Shown: positions 35,373-44,578 of the stretch, one piece after another
Position numbering within the stretch: position 1 is the first letter of the stretch
Layout of the letters: the number at the start of each line of letters is the position of its first letter
Assembly (NCBI GenBank): GCA_965200685.1
Contig: OZ241379.1
Span: 1,922,001-1,986,000, forward strand
From: Bin5 sp965200685
GTDB lineage: Bacteria; Chloroflexota; Anaerolineae; Caldilineales; Caldilineaceae
Direction of reading: 5' to 3'
DNA: 64,000 nucleotides
Program-made: the position numbers and the translations under genes
The notes under the pieces: model-generated
The model's database searches: none
What the model was told of the DNA's origin: nothing
What the model saw: only the letters and a program-made list of their open reading frames with translations

Positions 35373-36524
35373 ATGATCGACACAGACCATCTGATCTCAT
35401 TTGCCAGAGACATTGTACGGATCCCTAGTTTGAGTGGAGAGGAAAGGGGTGTGGCGTGCCGCATTGAGGCTGAAATGAAGAGGCTAGGGTTTGACAGGGT
35501 CTGGACTGACGATGTTGGGAATGTCATCGGTGTGTGGGAGGGGGCGGAACCTGGCCCGACGATTGTCTTTGACGCGCACACAGACACGGTCGGCATCTCG
35601 CCTGGGGTTCCTTGGGCATTGGATCCGTTCAGTGGGGCGGTGGTGGATGGCGCGCTGCATGGGCGGGGGGCAGCGGACATGAAGGGCGCGTTGGCAGCCA
35701 TGATCTACGGCATTGTGGGGCTGGACAGGGCCAAACTCAAGGGCAAGGCCGTGGTCAGCGCGTCGGTGATGGAGGAGGTGTTGGAAGGGGTGGCCTTGGA
35801 AAGGGTCGTTGCCCAGACAGGTGCTGATTTCGTCGTTATCGGCGAGGCATCGAACCTGCAGATCGTGCGGGGCGGGCGGGGGCGGGCAGAGGTTCACTTG
35901 ACAACGACAGGACGTCCCTCGCATTCGTCTGCGCCACAGATGGGTCGCAACGCGGTGTTGGATATGATGCGGGTCATCGCGGCTGTGGAAGATCTGCCCC
36001 TCGGCGAGCATCCGCAGATGGGGCCGGCCATCTTCGCGCTGACGGACATCATCAGCGACCCCTACCCCGGCCATTCGGTCATTCCCAGCATCTGCCGGGT
36101 GACCTATGACCGGCGGCTGCTCCCTGACGAGAGTGCTGCCAATGTCCTAGCAGACATCACACAACGGCCAGAGCTGGCCGACATTCAGTTGGATGCCCGC
36201 ATCGGCACAGGCGAGTACACCAGCTTCAGCGGGCACATGTTCGTCACAGAAAAGTTCTTCCCGGCCTGGCTGGCCAGGGATGATGATCCATTTGTGACCA
36301 GTACGTTGGCCGCGGTCAACGGGGTTGGCATCCGGGCCGGCCTGGATGCTTATCGTTTCTGCACGAATGCCGCTTGGAGTGCTGGTGTGGCCGCTATCCC
36401 GACGATCGGTTTTGGCCCGGCCACGGAAGCCGACGCGCATGTTATCAACGAAAAATTGAATCTGGACGACCTGATCGCCACTGCCAAAGGCTATCGGGCG
36501 ATCAGCGAAATGGTGTTAGGGTAG
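35373..36524 (+). CDS. M20-family amidohydrolase/deacylase (YgeY-like)
   Basis: A 383-residue metallo-hydrolase. Metal ligands are visible: H69 and D71 in FDAHTDTV, D102 in GRGAADMKG, E134-E135 in SVMEEVLEG, and further GEASNLQIVRGGRGR. The dimerisation insert starts near GRPSHSS. The pattern is closest to YgeY-type hydrolases linked to selenium/molybdenum purine catabolism, and a YqeB-type gene of the same theme is at 18.9 kb, but general peptidase or deacetylase activity cannot be excluded. The ATG follows AAAGGAAA. Confidence 0.88.
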   Translation: MIDTDHLISFARDIVRIPSLSGEERGVACRIEAEMKRLGFDRVWTDDVGNVIGVWEGAEPGPTIVFDAHTDTVGISPGVPWALDPFSGAVVDGALHGRGAADMKGALAAMIYGIVGLDRAKLKGKAVVSASVMEEVLEGVALERVVAQTGADFVVIGEASNLQIVRGGRGRAEVHLTTTGRPSHSSAPQMGRNAVLDMMRVIAAVEDLPLGEHPQMGPAIFALTDIISDPYPGHSVIPSICRVTYDRRLLPDESAANVLADITQRPELADIQLDARIGTGEYTSFSGHMFVTEKFFPAWLARDDDPFVTSTLAAVNGVGIRAGLDAYRFCTNAAWSAGVAAIPTIGFGPATEADAHVINEKLNLDDLIATAKGYRAISEMVLG

Positions 36525-36533
36525 GGTGTATCA

Positions 36534-36779
36534 ATGAAACCTCTGTTGACGATTGATGATCTGTGCTCTGAGGGAAATCAGGATGATTTGGTTGCATTTA
36601 TGATGGAGCACTATCTACCTGTTGATGATATACAGGCCTATGAGTTAGCAGAAGAGATCATGGAGAATCCGCCACAGCGTGGTTATTTGACGATCTCAAA
36701 TGCCTTACAGTGGCGGCTACAGTACAATCGAGTGATCAACAAAGCTGGTGATGTGGATGGGATCCGGAAAGTTTTGTGA
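36534..36779 (+). CDS. small acidic protein upstream of a DNA methyltransferase
   Basis: An 81-residue protein rich in Asp, Glu and Leu with no recognised family. It has the look of a helical cytosolic protein. Its stop codon overlaps the ATG of the methyltransferase gene (TGATG), so the two are translationally coupled. Possible roles are a regulator or cofactor of the methyltransferase, but there is no direct evidence. Confidence 0.6.
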   Translation: MKPLLTIDDLCSEGNQDDLVAFMMEHYLPVDDIQAYELAEEIMENPPQRGYLTISNALQWRLQYNRVINKAGDVDGIRKVL

Positions 36780-38251
36780 TGGGACGTTTCCATAGCAGAA
36801 ATAAAATTGAATTCGGCGACTTCCAGACACCGGCCTGGCTGGCGCGGGAAGTATGTGCCGCGTTGCGTACTGTTGGCGTTATGCCAAAATCACTGCTGGA
36901 GCCAACCTGTGGAACCGGGAACTTCTTACGCACAGGCCTTGAAACCTTTGACACAGTAACTCATGTATTGGGCAGGGATATTCAAGCAGAGCATATTGCC
37001 TATGCTCAGAGACAACTCAGGGTGGACCCTGACATTGTGAGCATAGATGTGCGGCAGGGCGATTTTTTTTCAACGGATTGGCGTACACATCTGCGGGCAT
37101 TGCCAGATCCACTCTTGATCCTAGGAAATCCTCCTTGGGTGACAAACACAGAATTATCTACCTTAAACAGTATCAACCTGCCACACAAGGAAAATATACA
37201 CGGCCAATCTGGCATTGATGCGATGACTGGTGCCAGCAACTTTGATATTTCGGAGTGGATGTTGTTACAGATGGTTGGGTGGCTGCATGAGCGGCCAGGC
37301 ATCCTCGCCATGTTGTGTAAAACAAAGGTTGCGCGAAAAGTTCTTCAGTATCTCTGGGAGCAGCGGAGATCTGCACATTGCCAACTGTGGCGCATTGATG
37401 CAAAAAAGGCATTTGGCGCATCTGTAGACGCTTGTCTATTTATGCTCGACACAAGCGTGTATCAGGAGAAACAACACTGTGCCTTTTATGAAACGATTCA
37501 CGCCCAACGTCCATCAACCGTTATCGGGTATCGGGATGGACAGTTCGTCGCCAATGTGGATCTCTACAAGCACTGGTGTCATCTTCTCGCTGATGAACAG
37601 AAACAACCTTACTATGAATGGCGTTCGGGTATTAAACATGACTGTACAAAGGTCATGGAATTAAGAAACATCGGCGGGGAGAAGTACATCAACAAGTTGG
37701 GAGAGGTTTGGGAGTTGGAAGCGGACTATCTTTTTCCTATGTATAAAAGCTCCGAAATTGTCCGTACTCCCCTTTCCAATCCACAGCGGTGGATGCTTGT
37801 CACACAGAAAACCGTAGGAGAAAGTACAGAGTTGATTCAGAGGCAAGCAGCGAAGACGTGGCGATATCTCCATCATTACAGCAGAATGTTCGAGAGCAGA
37901 CGGAGCTCGATCTATCGGAATCGTCCCCCATTTTCTATCTTTGGTGTAGGAGACTACTCATTCTCTGATTGGAAAGTTGCCATTTCAGGCATGTACAAAC
38001 AACTGCAGTTTGTGGTCGTAGGCCCTTATCAGGAGAAACCGGTTGTCTTTGATGATACGTGCTATTTCATCTCCTGCCATGCCGAGGATGAGGCCCGGTT
38101 TGTGGCAAGTCTGCTGAATTCCGAACCTGCCCAGCAGTTTTATCGGTCGTTTCTCTTTTGGGATGATAAGAGGCCCATCACTGCCAGATTGTTGCGTACT
38201 CTTGACCTTTCGGTGCTTGCACAGCAAATACCTACCCGCAGTGGCCTGTAA
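36779..38251 (+). CDS. N6-adenine-specific DNA methyltransferase (type II/IIG-like)
   Basis: A 490-residue enzyme. GDFQTP (13-18) is motif X, LEPTCGTGNF (40-49) is the S-adenosylmethionine-binding motif I, and GNPPW (116-120) is catalytic motif IV, the NPPY/W form of N6-adenine methylases. The region from about 250 on, ending in LRTLDLSVLAQQ, resembles the target-recognition part of Eco57I/TaqI-type methylases. No restriction endonuclease gene is adjacent, so it appears solitary. Local codon use looks more AT-rich than neighbours, suggesting acquisition by transfer. Confidence 0.88.
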   Translation: MGRFHSRNKIEFGDFQTPAWLAREVCAALRTVGVMPKSLLEPTCGTGNFLRTGLETFDTVTHVLGRDIQAEHIAYAQRQLRVDPDIVSIDVRQGDFFSTDWRTHLRALPDPLLILGNPPWVTNTELSTLNSINLPHKENIHGQSGIDAMTGASNFDISEWMLLQMVGWLHERPGILAMLCKTKVARKVLQYLWEQRRSAHCQLWRIDAKKAFGASVDACLFMLDTSVYQEKQHCAFYETIHAQRPSTVIGYRDGQFVANVDLYKHWCHLLADEQKQPYYEWRSGIKHDCTKVMELRNIGGEKYINKLGEVWELEADYLFPMYKSSEIVRTPLSNPQRWMLVTQKTVGESTELIQRQAAKTWRYLHHYSRMFESRRSSIYRNRPPFSIFGVGDYSFSDWKVAISGMYKQLQFVVVGPYQEKPVVFDDTCYFISCHAEDEARFVASLLNSEPAQQFYRSFLFWDDKRPITARLLRTLDLSVLAQQIPTRSGL

Positions 38252-38326
38252 TTGCAGTAGTTGATGTGTACTCCTAGCCTTATACTCCTTCCTGATAGAG
38301 AATAGTGGGCAATTCAACGAAAGCGC

Positions 38327-39571
38327 ATGAAGACCATATCCCTCACGTTGATTGAAGCGCGCCGGCTGGCTGTGGCCGCGCAATGCCTGGCAGGGCCGCG
38401 CCTGCCGGCCACCAAAGAGGGCATTCTGGCGGTTTTGCGCCAGTTGAACTGTCTGCAGATCGATCCGATTCGGGCGGTGGAGCGGACGCAACGCCTGGTG
38501 CTGTGGAGCCGCCTAGGTCCATTTGATGTGTCGCTGCTGGATACGTTGCAGGAAGAACGCCACATTATTGAGGCATGGGCACATTGCGCCTCCTTCATCC
38601 TGACAGAAGATTACCCGCTGTTTCACCCTTGGATTCGGCGGGCCTACACGGGCAGCAGTGAGTGGGCCCGGCGAGTACGCACATGGATGGAGGCCAACAC
38701 TGCCCTACGGGAACACATTGTTGAGCAGTTACGGGCGCACGGCCCTTTGCCCTCAAAAGCCTTTGAGGATCGGGCAGTCGTTCCCTGGCACTCTAAGGGC
38801 TGGACCGGCGGACGCAATGTCTCGCGCATGCTTGACTTTCTGGACAGCAGCGGTGTGGTGATGTCTGTGGGGCGAAGGGGCAACCAGAAATTGTGGCATC
38901 TCCGGGATGAGTGGCTACCTGAATGGGCGGACCGGGTGCCAGTATCGCAGGCAGAGGCTGTGCGCGCGGCCTGCCAACGCTCTTTGAAGGCCTTGGGCGT
39001 GGCTACGCAAAAACAGATCAACAATCATTTTATCCGCAACACCTACCCCAATCTGGGCGCGCGGCTGGCGGAACTGATGGCTGATGGGCATGTGCTGCCG
39101 GCGCAGATCCATGAGGAGGGCAAGCTCTGGCCTGGCGATTGGTATATCCATCGCCACTCCCTGCCGCTGTTGGAGTTGATACGGGCAGGTGGTTGGCAGC
39201 CGCGCACGGTCTTTCTATCACCCTTTGACAACCTGATCTGTGACCGGGGGCGGACAGAGCTGCTTTTTGATTTTCACTACCGCATTGAGATCTACGTTCC
39301 CAAAACCAAACGACACTATGGCTATTATGTATTGCCCTTGCTGCATGGTGATCGCTTCATTGGGCGGATGGATTCGCGTTTGGACCGCAAGGCCGGGGTC
39401 TATCACATCCACGCGTTGTATCCTGAGGTGGAGGGGGTAAGTGTGCAATCCGGGGCGGCCTTGGCCCAATCATTGCTGGGGCTGGCACAGTTTATTGGGG
39501 CGCGCAGCATCGAACTGGGCGAACAAATTCCATCCCTGTGGCGTATGGAATTGACATCTATTTTGGATTGA
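38327..39571 (+). CDS. YcaQ/AlkZ-family winged-helix DNA glycosylase
   Basis: A 414-residue HTH_42 family protein. The catalytic QxD motif (Q44-I45-D46 in LNCLQIDPIRAVERTQ) matches the YcaQ subgroup, which excises N7-alkylpurines and unhooks interstrand crosslinks. ILTEDYPLF and SPFDNLICDRGRTELLFDF are conserved segments. The methyltransferase gene lies 75 bp upstream, though no functional link is implied. Length equals the family norm. Confidence 0.88.
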   Translation: MKTISLTLIEARRLAVAAQCLAGPRLPATKEGILAVLRQLNCLQIDPIRAVERTQRLVLWSRLGPFDVSLLDTLQEERHIIEAWAHCASFILTEDYPLFHPWIRRAYTGSSEWARRVRTWMEANTALREHIVEQLRAHGPLPSKAFEDRAVVPWHSKGWTGGRNVSRMLDFLDSSGVVMSVGRRGNQKLWHLRDEWLPEWADRVPVSQAEAVRAACQRSLKALGVATQKQINNHFIRNTYPNLGARLAELMADGHVLPAQIHEEGKLWPGDWYIHRHSLPLLELIRAGGWQPRTVFLSPFDNLICDRGRTELLFDFHYRIEIYVPKTKRHYGYYVLPLLHGDRFIGRMDSRLDRKAGVYHIHALYPEVEGVSVQSGAALAQSLLGLAQFIGARSIELGEQIPSLWRMELTSILD

Positions 39572-39597
39572 CACAGTAGGCAAGCGGGGCGGTAGCT

Positions 39598-41811
39598 ATG
39601 ACAACCTCTGCACAGACAGTTCCGAATCAAGCGAGAAATGCTGCGGCCCGTTTCGGCACATTTGGGGGTGTGTTCACCCCGAACGTACTCACGATTCTGG
39701 GCATTATCCTCTTTTTACGTACTGGCTGGGTCGTGGGCCAGGCAGGGCTGGTAGGCGCGCTGGTTATTGTGGCTATCGCCAATGCCATTAGTTTTCTGAC
39801 CGGGCTTTCCCTTTCTGAGATCGCCACCTCAATGAATGTGCGGGGTGGCGGCAAATATTATCTGATCTCGCGTTCATTGGGGCTGGAAATCGGCGGTACT
39901 ATCGGCGTGCCCCTCTATTGCTCCCAGGCGATTTCTGTGGCGTTTTACCTCATCGGCTTTACCGATGCCCTGCTGTCCGTGGACTATTTTCGCCAATTTG
40001 ATCCCCTATGGATTGCCACATCTATCGCCTTGCTTTTTGGGGCTATCGCCTACATTGGTGCGGATTTTGCCCTCAAGATACAATATTTCATTTTGGCTCT
40101 GTTGATGGCGGCCATCCTCTCGTTTTTTGCTGGTGGTTGGAGCGACATACAGGCACCCACATTGGCAGCAAATTACAGCCAAGGCGAGAATTTTTGGACA
40201 GTCTTCGCTGTCTTCTTCCCGGCCGTCACCGGCATCGCGGTCGGGGCCAGTATGTCCGGTGACCTGAAAGACCCGAGCCGGAATATCCCGAGGGGCACGA
40301 TCATCTCAATTCTCTTCACGGCCGTCATCTATTTCGCGACAGTCATCTGGCTGGCTGTCCATGGAACATCGGCTGTGCTGCAAAGCAACAATCTGATCAT
40401 GCGGGATATCGCGGTATTTCCCCTGCTGATTTTGCTGGGGGTCTGGGCTGCGACCTTGTCATCGGCTCTGGGGAGTATTGTGGCCGCGCCGCGTACCTTG
40501 CAGGCCATTGCCCGGGATGGGATCGTGCCACGGGTTCTTGGTGCTCAATTGGGGAGCCCCACGGAGCCTCGCTTGGCGGTTCTCCTCAGCACAGCCATCG
40601 CCCTTGCGGTCATCTGGAGTGGTGATCTCAACTTTGTGGCTTCGATCATCACAATGTTTTTCCTCAACACCTATGGCATGACCAACTTAGGTGCTGGCAT
40701 TGAGAAACTGGTGGGGAATCCCAGCTATCGACCACGCCTGAAGATCCATCCCAGTTTGTCCCTCTTGGGGGCATTGGGTTGTTACGGCACAATGTTCGTG
40801 ATCAATCCCATCGCGACAGTGCTCGCCATTCTGATCAGCTACGGCATCTACTTCTACCTGAAACGCCGTTCGATCACCCGCACTTGGGGCGATGTACGCA
40901 ACGGCATCTGGTTCGCTTTGGCTCGGCATTCACTGCTGAACCTAGAGCGCATGGTCTATCATGCCAAGAATTGGCGACCGAATATTCTGGTGTTCACTGG
41001 CCAGCCCCACAATCGCGGCGCGCTGGTGGAGATGGCCCAATGGCTCAGCCGGGGCTATGGCATCGTCTCCTTTTTTCAACTGCTGGTTGGGGATGTGGAC
41101 CACTTGGCCCCGCGTCAGTTGCGGACAGTTGCCCGGCGCCAGATTCAGACCTTCATCCGGGAGCAGAACATGGCGGCCTTTGCAGAGGTCGATATTGTTG
41201 ATGACTTTTACGCCGGTGTGGTAACGGTCGCCCAATCCCATGGGGTCGGTGGCTTAAAGCCCAATACGGTTTTGATGGGATGGAGCGGCACGGATGGGGG
41301 GCGGGTACAGGCCTTGCGGCTGCTGGCGACGCTGACGAATATGGAGAAATCAGTGCTGTTTTTGCACCATGACGAAATCCGCAGTTTCGGCAACCGCAAG
41401 CTCATTGATGTATGGTGGCGTGGGCGCAGCCGCAACGCGGAGTTGATGCTGCTCTTGGCCTATATCATTTCCCAGCACCCCACCTGGCATGGGGCCAGTA
41501 TACGCTTGTTGCGGGTTCTGCACAGAGAAGAAGGCCGCAAACATACTGAAATCCACCTACGCGCGCTGCTGGAAAGAGTGCGCGTACGAGCCGAGCCGGT
41601 GGTGGTCGTCACAGCGCAGGATGAATCGTTCCGCGAGACGGTGGAGACTTGGAGCGCACAGGCCGACCTGACCTTGCTGGGCCTGCACCGGCCAGCTGCT
41701 GAAGATCAGGATACCTACGGCCACCAACTCAATGATTGGGTCGCTGCAGTGGGGACGGTGCTGCTGGTGCATAGTGGGCAGGCAGAGCCGATCTTGGAGC
41801 CGGATGAATAG
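39598..41811 (+). CDS. cation-chloride cotransporter / APC-superfamily permease (SLC12-like)
   Basis: A 737-residue membrane protein. FGTFGGVFTPNVLTILGIILF at the first helix, the RGGGKYYLISRSLGLEIGG motif and PAVTGIAVGASMSGDLKDPSRNIP are hallmarks of the cation-chloride cotransporter family. About 12 helices occupy residues 25-440. The C-terminal 290 residues form the soluble regulatory domain (NWRPNILVFTGQPHN and following). Bacterial members move amino acids, K+/Na+ or Cl-, and which applies here is unknown. It probably stands alone. Confidence 0.88.
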   Translation: MTTSAQTVPNQARNAAARFGTFGGVFTPNVLTILGIILFLRTGWVVGQAGLVGALVIVAIANAISFLTGLSLSEIATSMNVRGGGKYYLISRSLGLEIGGTIGVPLYCSQAISVAFYLIGFTDALLSVDYFRQFDPLWIATSIALLFGAIAYIGADFALKIQYFILALLMAAILSFFAGGWSDIQAPTLAANYSQGENFWTVFAVFFPAVTGIAVGASMSGDLKDPSRNIPRGTIISILFTAVIYFATVIWLAVHGTSAVLQSNNLIMRDIAVFPLLILLGVWAATLSSALGSIVAAPRTLQAIARDGIVPRVLGAQLGSPTEPRLAVLLSTAIALAVIWSGDLNFVASIITMFFLNTYGMTNLGAGIEKLVGNPSYRPRLKIHPSLSLLGALGCYGTMFVINPIATVLAILISYGIYFYLKRRSITRTWGDVRNGIWFALARHSLLNLERMVYHAKNWRPNILVFTGQPHNRGALVEMAQWLSRGYGIVSFFQLLVGDVDHLAPRQLRTVARRQIQTFIREQNMAAFAEVDIVDDFYAGVVTVAQSHGVGGLKPNTVLMGWSGTDGGRVQALRLLATLTNMEKSVLFLHHDEIRSFGNRKLIDVWWRGRSRNAELMLLLAYIISQHPTWHGASIRLLRVLHREEGRKHTEIHLRALLERVRVRAEPVVVVTAQDESFRETVETWSAQADLTLLGLHRPAAEDQDTYGHQLNDWVAAVGTVLLVHSGQAEPILEPDE

Positions 41812-41824
41812 CAGCGCATGCTAG

Positions 41825-41853
41825 TTCGTGATCAACGGCGATTGTGCTATACT
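41825..41853 (+). promoter_or_regulatory. weak predicted promoter of the HpcH/HpaI aldolase gene
   Basis: TTCGTG, 17 bp and TATACT. The -35 match is poor. A strong AAGGGGAG ribosome-binding site lies 8 bp before the ATG at 41919. Confidence 0.3.
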
Positions 41854-41918
41854 GGGGCTGACATGCCAAGAAGACCGACCATACGTTTCAGAATGTCATT
41901 CTAAGGGGAGAATTTGCA

Positions 41919-42704
41919 ATGCGAGCGAATCCGATTCGCGCCCTGCTTGACCAGGGTAGGCCGACGCTGGGCACTCACATCCACACTGTCTGGCCGAATG
42001 TCGTAGAAGTTCTGGGCCATACAGGGCTATACGATTATGTGGAATTTGTCGCTGAATATGGTACATACACATTGCCTGATTTGGACAATATCTGCCGGGC
42101 TGCGGAGCTGTATACATTGGGCACGATGATCAAAGTTGATTGGGCCAACAACGAGTTTGTAGCCCAGCGAGCCGTGGGTTCCGGGTTCAACAGCGTACTT
42201 TTTTCTGATGTGCGCTCGGCTGCGGATGCCGGCAACTGTGTCCGTTATGTGCGGGCCGATTCTCCCCAGACCGGTGGCACCTATGGCGTGGCCACCCGGC
42301 GTTCCACCTATATGGGCTATGGTGGTAGCGCGGAGTATGTGCAGACCTTGGCTGACATTGTGGTCGTGCTGATGCTGGAGAAGAAACCAGCTTTGGATGA
42401 ACTTGACGACATTCTGGCTGTAGAGGGGGTAGAGATGGTGCAGTGGGGGCCGTCGGATTTCGCAATGAGCATTGGCAAACCAGGCCAACCCCAGGACCCA
42501 CAGGTACAGGCGGGTGAGAAGCGGGTGATCGAGGCCTGTCTGGCCGCGGGTGTGCATCCCCGCATCGAACTAGGCAGCGCAGATGCTGTCAAGCGTTATC
42601 TGGATATGGGCGTACGCCACTTTTGTGTCGGCACAGACATCTCGATCCTCTATCAATGGTGGCGGCAGGAAGGGGAAGGGCTGCGTAAGGCCTTGGAAGA
42701 ATGA
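41919..42704 (+). CDS. HpcH/HpaI-family class II aldolase
   Basis: A 261-residue metal-dependent aldolase. GTHIHTVWPNVVEVLG near the N-terminus, LMLEKKPALDELDDIL with a metal-binding glutamate and MVQWGPSDFAMSIG with the aspartate match the family. Such enzymes split 2-keto-3-deoxy-sugar acids or 4-hydroxy-2-oxo acids into pyruvate plus an aldehyde. A rhamnonate-dehydratase-like gene lies 3.2 kb away and could supply a 2-keto-3-deoxy acid, so a sugar-acid pathway is plausible, but the genes are on opposite strands. Confidence 0.87.
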   Translation: MRANPIRALLDQGRPTLGTHIHTVWPNVVEVLGHTGLYDYVEFVAEYGTYTLPDLDNICRAAELYTLGTMIKVDWANNEFVAQRAVGSGFNSVLFSDVRSAADAGNCVRYVRADSPQTGGTYGVATRRSTYMGYGGSAEYVQTLADIVVVLMLEKKPALDELDDILAVEGVEMVQWGPSDFAMSIGKPGQPQDPQVQAGEKRVIEACLAAGVHPRIELGSADAVKRYLDMGVRHFCVGTDISILYQWWRQEGEGLRKALEE

Positions 42705-42739
42705 AACGCTGATGAACAAGGCCGGGCCCACTCGTTTTT

Positions 42740-43765
42740 TTATCCGACTCGTTCAAGGAAGCGAACGTCATTGGTGAAGAAGTAGCGGATGTCGTTGATG
42801 CCGTATTTGAGCATTGCGATGCGTTCCGGCCCCATGCCGAAGGCGAAGCCACTGAAGATGGACGGGTCGTAGCCGCCATTTTGCAGCACAAGCGGGTGTA
42901 CCATGCCAGCCCCTAGGATCTCCAACCAGCCGCTCTGTTTGCAGATACGGCATCCCTCGCCACTGCATAGAACGCAGTCCATATCGACCTCGACGCTGGG
43001 TTCAGTGAAGGGGAAATAACTCTTGCGGAAGCGTAGCTGCCGTCCTTCACCGAACATCTGCTTGGCGAAACTGACCAATGTCCCTTTCAGGTCGCTGAAG
43101 GTTACAGTGTGGCCGATGACCAGCCCTTCTACTTGGTGAAACATCATTTCGTAGCGGGCATTGACGTCCTCATGGCGATAGCATTTGCCCGGCAGGATCA
43201 CTCGAATCGGTTCTGGGCAGTATTCGCGCATGGCGCGCATCTGGCCGGGGCTGGTGTGGGTGCGTAGAATGACCCCTGGCGTCGTCGTGTAAAAGGTATC
43301 CCACATATCTCGGGCCGGATGGCCTGCTGGGATATTGAGCAAGCCAAAGTTGTTTTCGTCGGTCTCGACTTCTGGGGCATCGTAGACTTGGAAGCCCATC
43401 TGCCCGAATATCTGCGAAATCTCCCGCAATGTCTGATTGCTAGGGTGAATTTTACCTAGATTTTGCCTGCGCCCCGGCAATGTCACGTCTACGCCTTCGG
43501 CTGCAAGGGCTTGTTCCATCTCCTGCTGGCGGATGGCCTGCTGGCGGGTCTGTAGGGCTGCTTCCAGCAGATGTTTCAGTTCATTGCCAGCGCGGCCGGC
43601 GAATGGGCGTTCCTCGCGGGGAAGATCCCCCAATCCGCGCAAAAAAGTGGTGACAGCTCCAGTGCGCCCCAAATAGTTCCGGTACCAGGCCTCTGTGGCC
43701 GTGACTGTCTTGGCCATGGCCAGTTCTTCTTCTGCCCGTCTTTGCAATGCCTCAAGTTCCTGCAT
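42740..43765 (-). CDS. pheS: phenylalanyl-tRNA synthetase alpha subunit
   Basis: A 341-residue class II synthetase subunit. The N-terminal coiled coil (1-85) is followed by the catalytic core with motif 2 GKCYRHEDVNARYEMMFHQVEG, FRKSYFPFTEPSVEVDMDC and motif 3 GFAFGMGPERIAMLKYGI. A CSGEGCRICKQSGW insertion near residue 275 carries cysteines, as in several bacterial PheS proteins. The partner gene pheT is not next to it; downstream is a convergent aldolase gene and upstream a decayed region. AGGAACG precedes the ATG. Confidence 0.95.
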   Translation of the reverse strand: MQELEALQRRAEEELAMAKTVTATEAWYRNYLGRTGAVTTFLRGLGDLPREERPFAGRAGNELKHLLEAALQTRQQAIRQQEMEQALAAEGVDVTLPGRRQNLGKIHPSNQTLREISQIFGQMGFQVYDAPEVETDENNFGLLNIPAGHPARDMWDTFYTTTPGVILRTHTSPGQMRAMREYCPEPIRVILPGKCYRHEDVNARYEMMFHQVEGLVIGHTVTFSDLKGTLVSFAKQMFGEGRQLRFRKSYFPFTEPSVEVDMDCVLCSGEGCRICKQSGWLEILGAGMVHPLVLQNGGYDPSIFSGFAFGMGPERIAMLKYGINDIRYFFTNDVRFLERVG

Positions 43766-44289
43766 CGTTCCTGTTCTCTCCGTTCAGGCACCTACCGCAC
43801 CCCTCGGCTATCAATGTCCAATGTCAGTATCCATCTTAGTGTAAAGCAGCAGACTTGTCAAAGTCATCTCTCATGGTATGCAAAAAGAGAGATGGGGGCC
43901 CGGCCCGAAACACAACACAAACCTATTCATGATACGTTTGGAGGGGGGTGATCCTGTTCGGCTTCTGTGCTATTTTGTTAATGATAGAATTGTGCCTTTT
44001 CGTCTTCAAGGAGGCGAACAGCAGAAGGTTCACGTTGCAGAAATTCACAGAGTTGAGTGAAGCAGGCAGCTGCCTAGATGTATCACAAACGCATGTTACC
44101 GCAGGAATAGAAGAGAGTAGAATAAAGACAGGATGTGCATTATGCACTCAAGACACACATATATCTTGCTGCCTTGCGACAGGATTTCCATGCTTTATCT
44201 CTCTTGGCCTCTGTGCATCTTGTTGTTCCCTCTGCGTAACACCAGTCATTCATATACTGCCCGCTAGTAGGATAAAATGGAGACCAACG
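43766..44289. other. AT-richer intergenic region without an intact gene
   Basis: About 520 bp between pheS and the remnants downstream. A frame runs through it into the MNT remnant, but its first two thirds look like noise, with cysteine-rich low-complexity translation and no family pattern. I see no RNA gene or clear promoter. Confidence 0.5.
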
Positions 44290-44502
44290 ACATATGAGGA
44301 AAGGATGCAAAAAAGGCTTATGGTGAGAGACAGGATCCAAGAGATCAATCGGAAGATACCTACCGATCTTATTGTCTACACCAAAGCCGAGTACGAGCTT
44401 CTTCAGAGGCACGGCATTTCTTTTTTGAACGAGATAGAAATCTCAGGGAAGATATTGTATGAAAAGGCAAGCGAAAGCGTGGCTGGATTCGGCTCGCGAT
44501 GA
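44290..44502 (+). pseudogene. 3' remnant of an MNT-type nucleotidyltransferase gene
   Basis: Within a longer noise frame, the last 65 residues read as the C-terminal half of a minimal nucleotidyltransferase: VRDRIQEINRKIPTDLIVYT followed by EYELLQRHGISFLNEI and GKILYEK. The catalytic GSxARG and DxD part that should precede it is missing. MNT proteins are antitoxins of MNT-HEPN systems, and a HEPN start follows in an overlapping frame, as in intact pairs. Confidence 0.6.
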
Positions 44503-44578
44503 CCTGGAAGCAGCATCCCGACGACCCTTGTGGATCTCTCCAATCTACGTTCGTTGTCCTTGGCTGGCAACCGCTTGA
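44459..44578 (+). pseudogene. 5' remnant of a HEPN-domain toxin gene
   Basis: The ATG at 44459 overlaps the MNT remnant in the +1 frame, the standard MNT-HEPN gene arrangement. The first 20 residues (MKRQAKAWLDSARDDLEAAS) are the classic HEPN N-terminus; similarity then stops and the frame ends at 44578. The catalytic RxxxxH region is absent, so it cannot encode an active toxin. Confidence 0.6.

Noticed and set aside
42720..42741. GC-rich stretch plus TTTTTTT as terminator of the aldolase gene
   Set aside because: The T-run is good but the GGCC/GGGCCC sequence before it cannot form a stem of useful length, so termination is not supported.
43948..44289. Front part of a 184-residue frame with a hydrophobic N-terminus
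   Set aside because: Only the last 65 residues match the MNT family; the front part is cysteine-rich, low-complexity and resembles no membrane protein.
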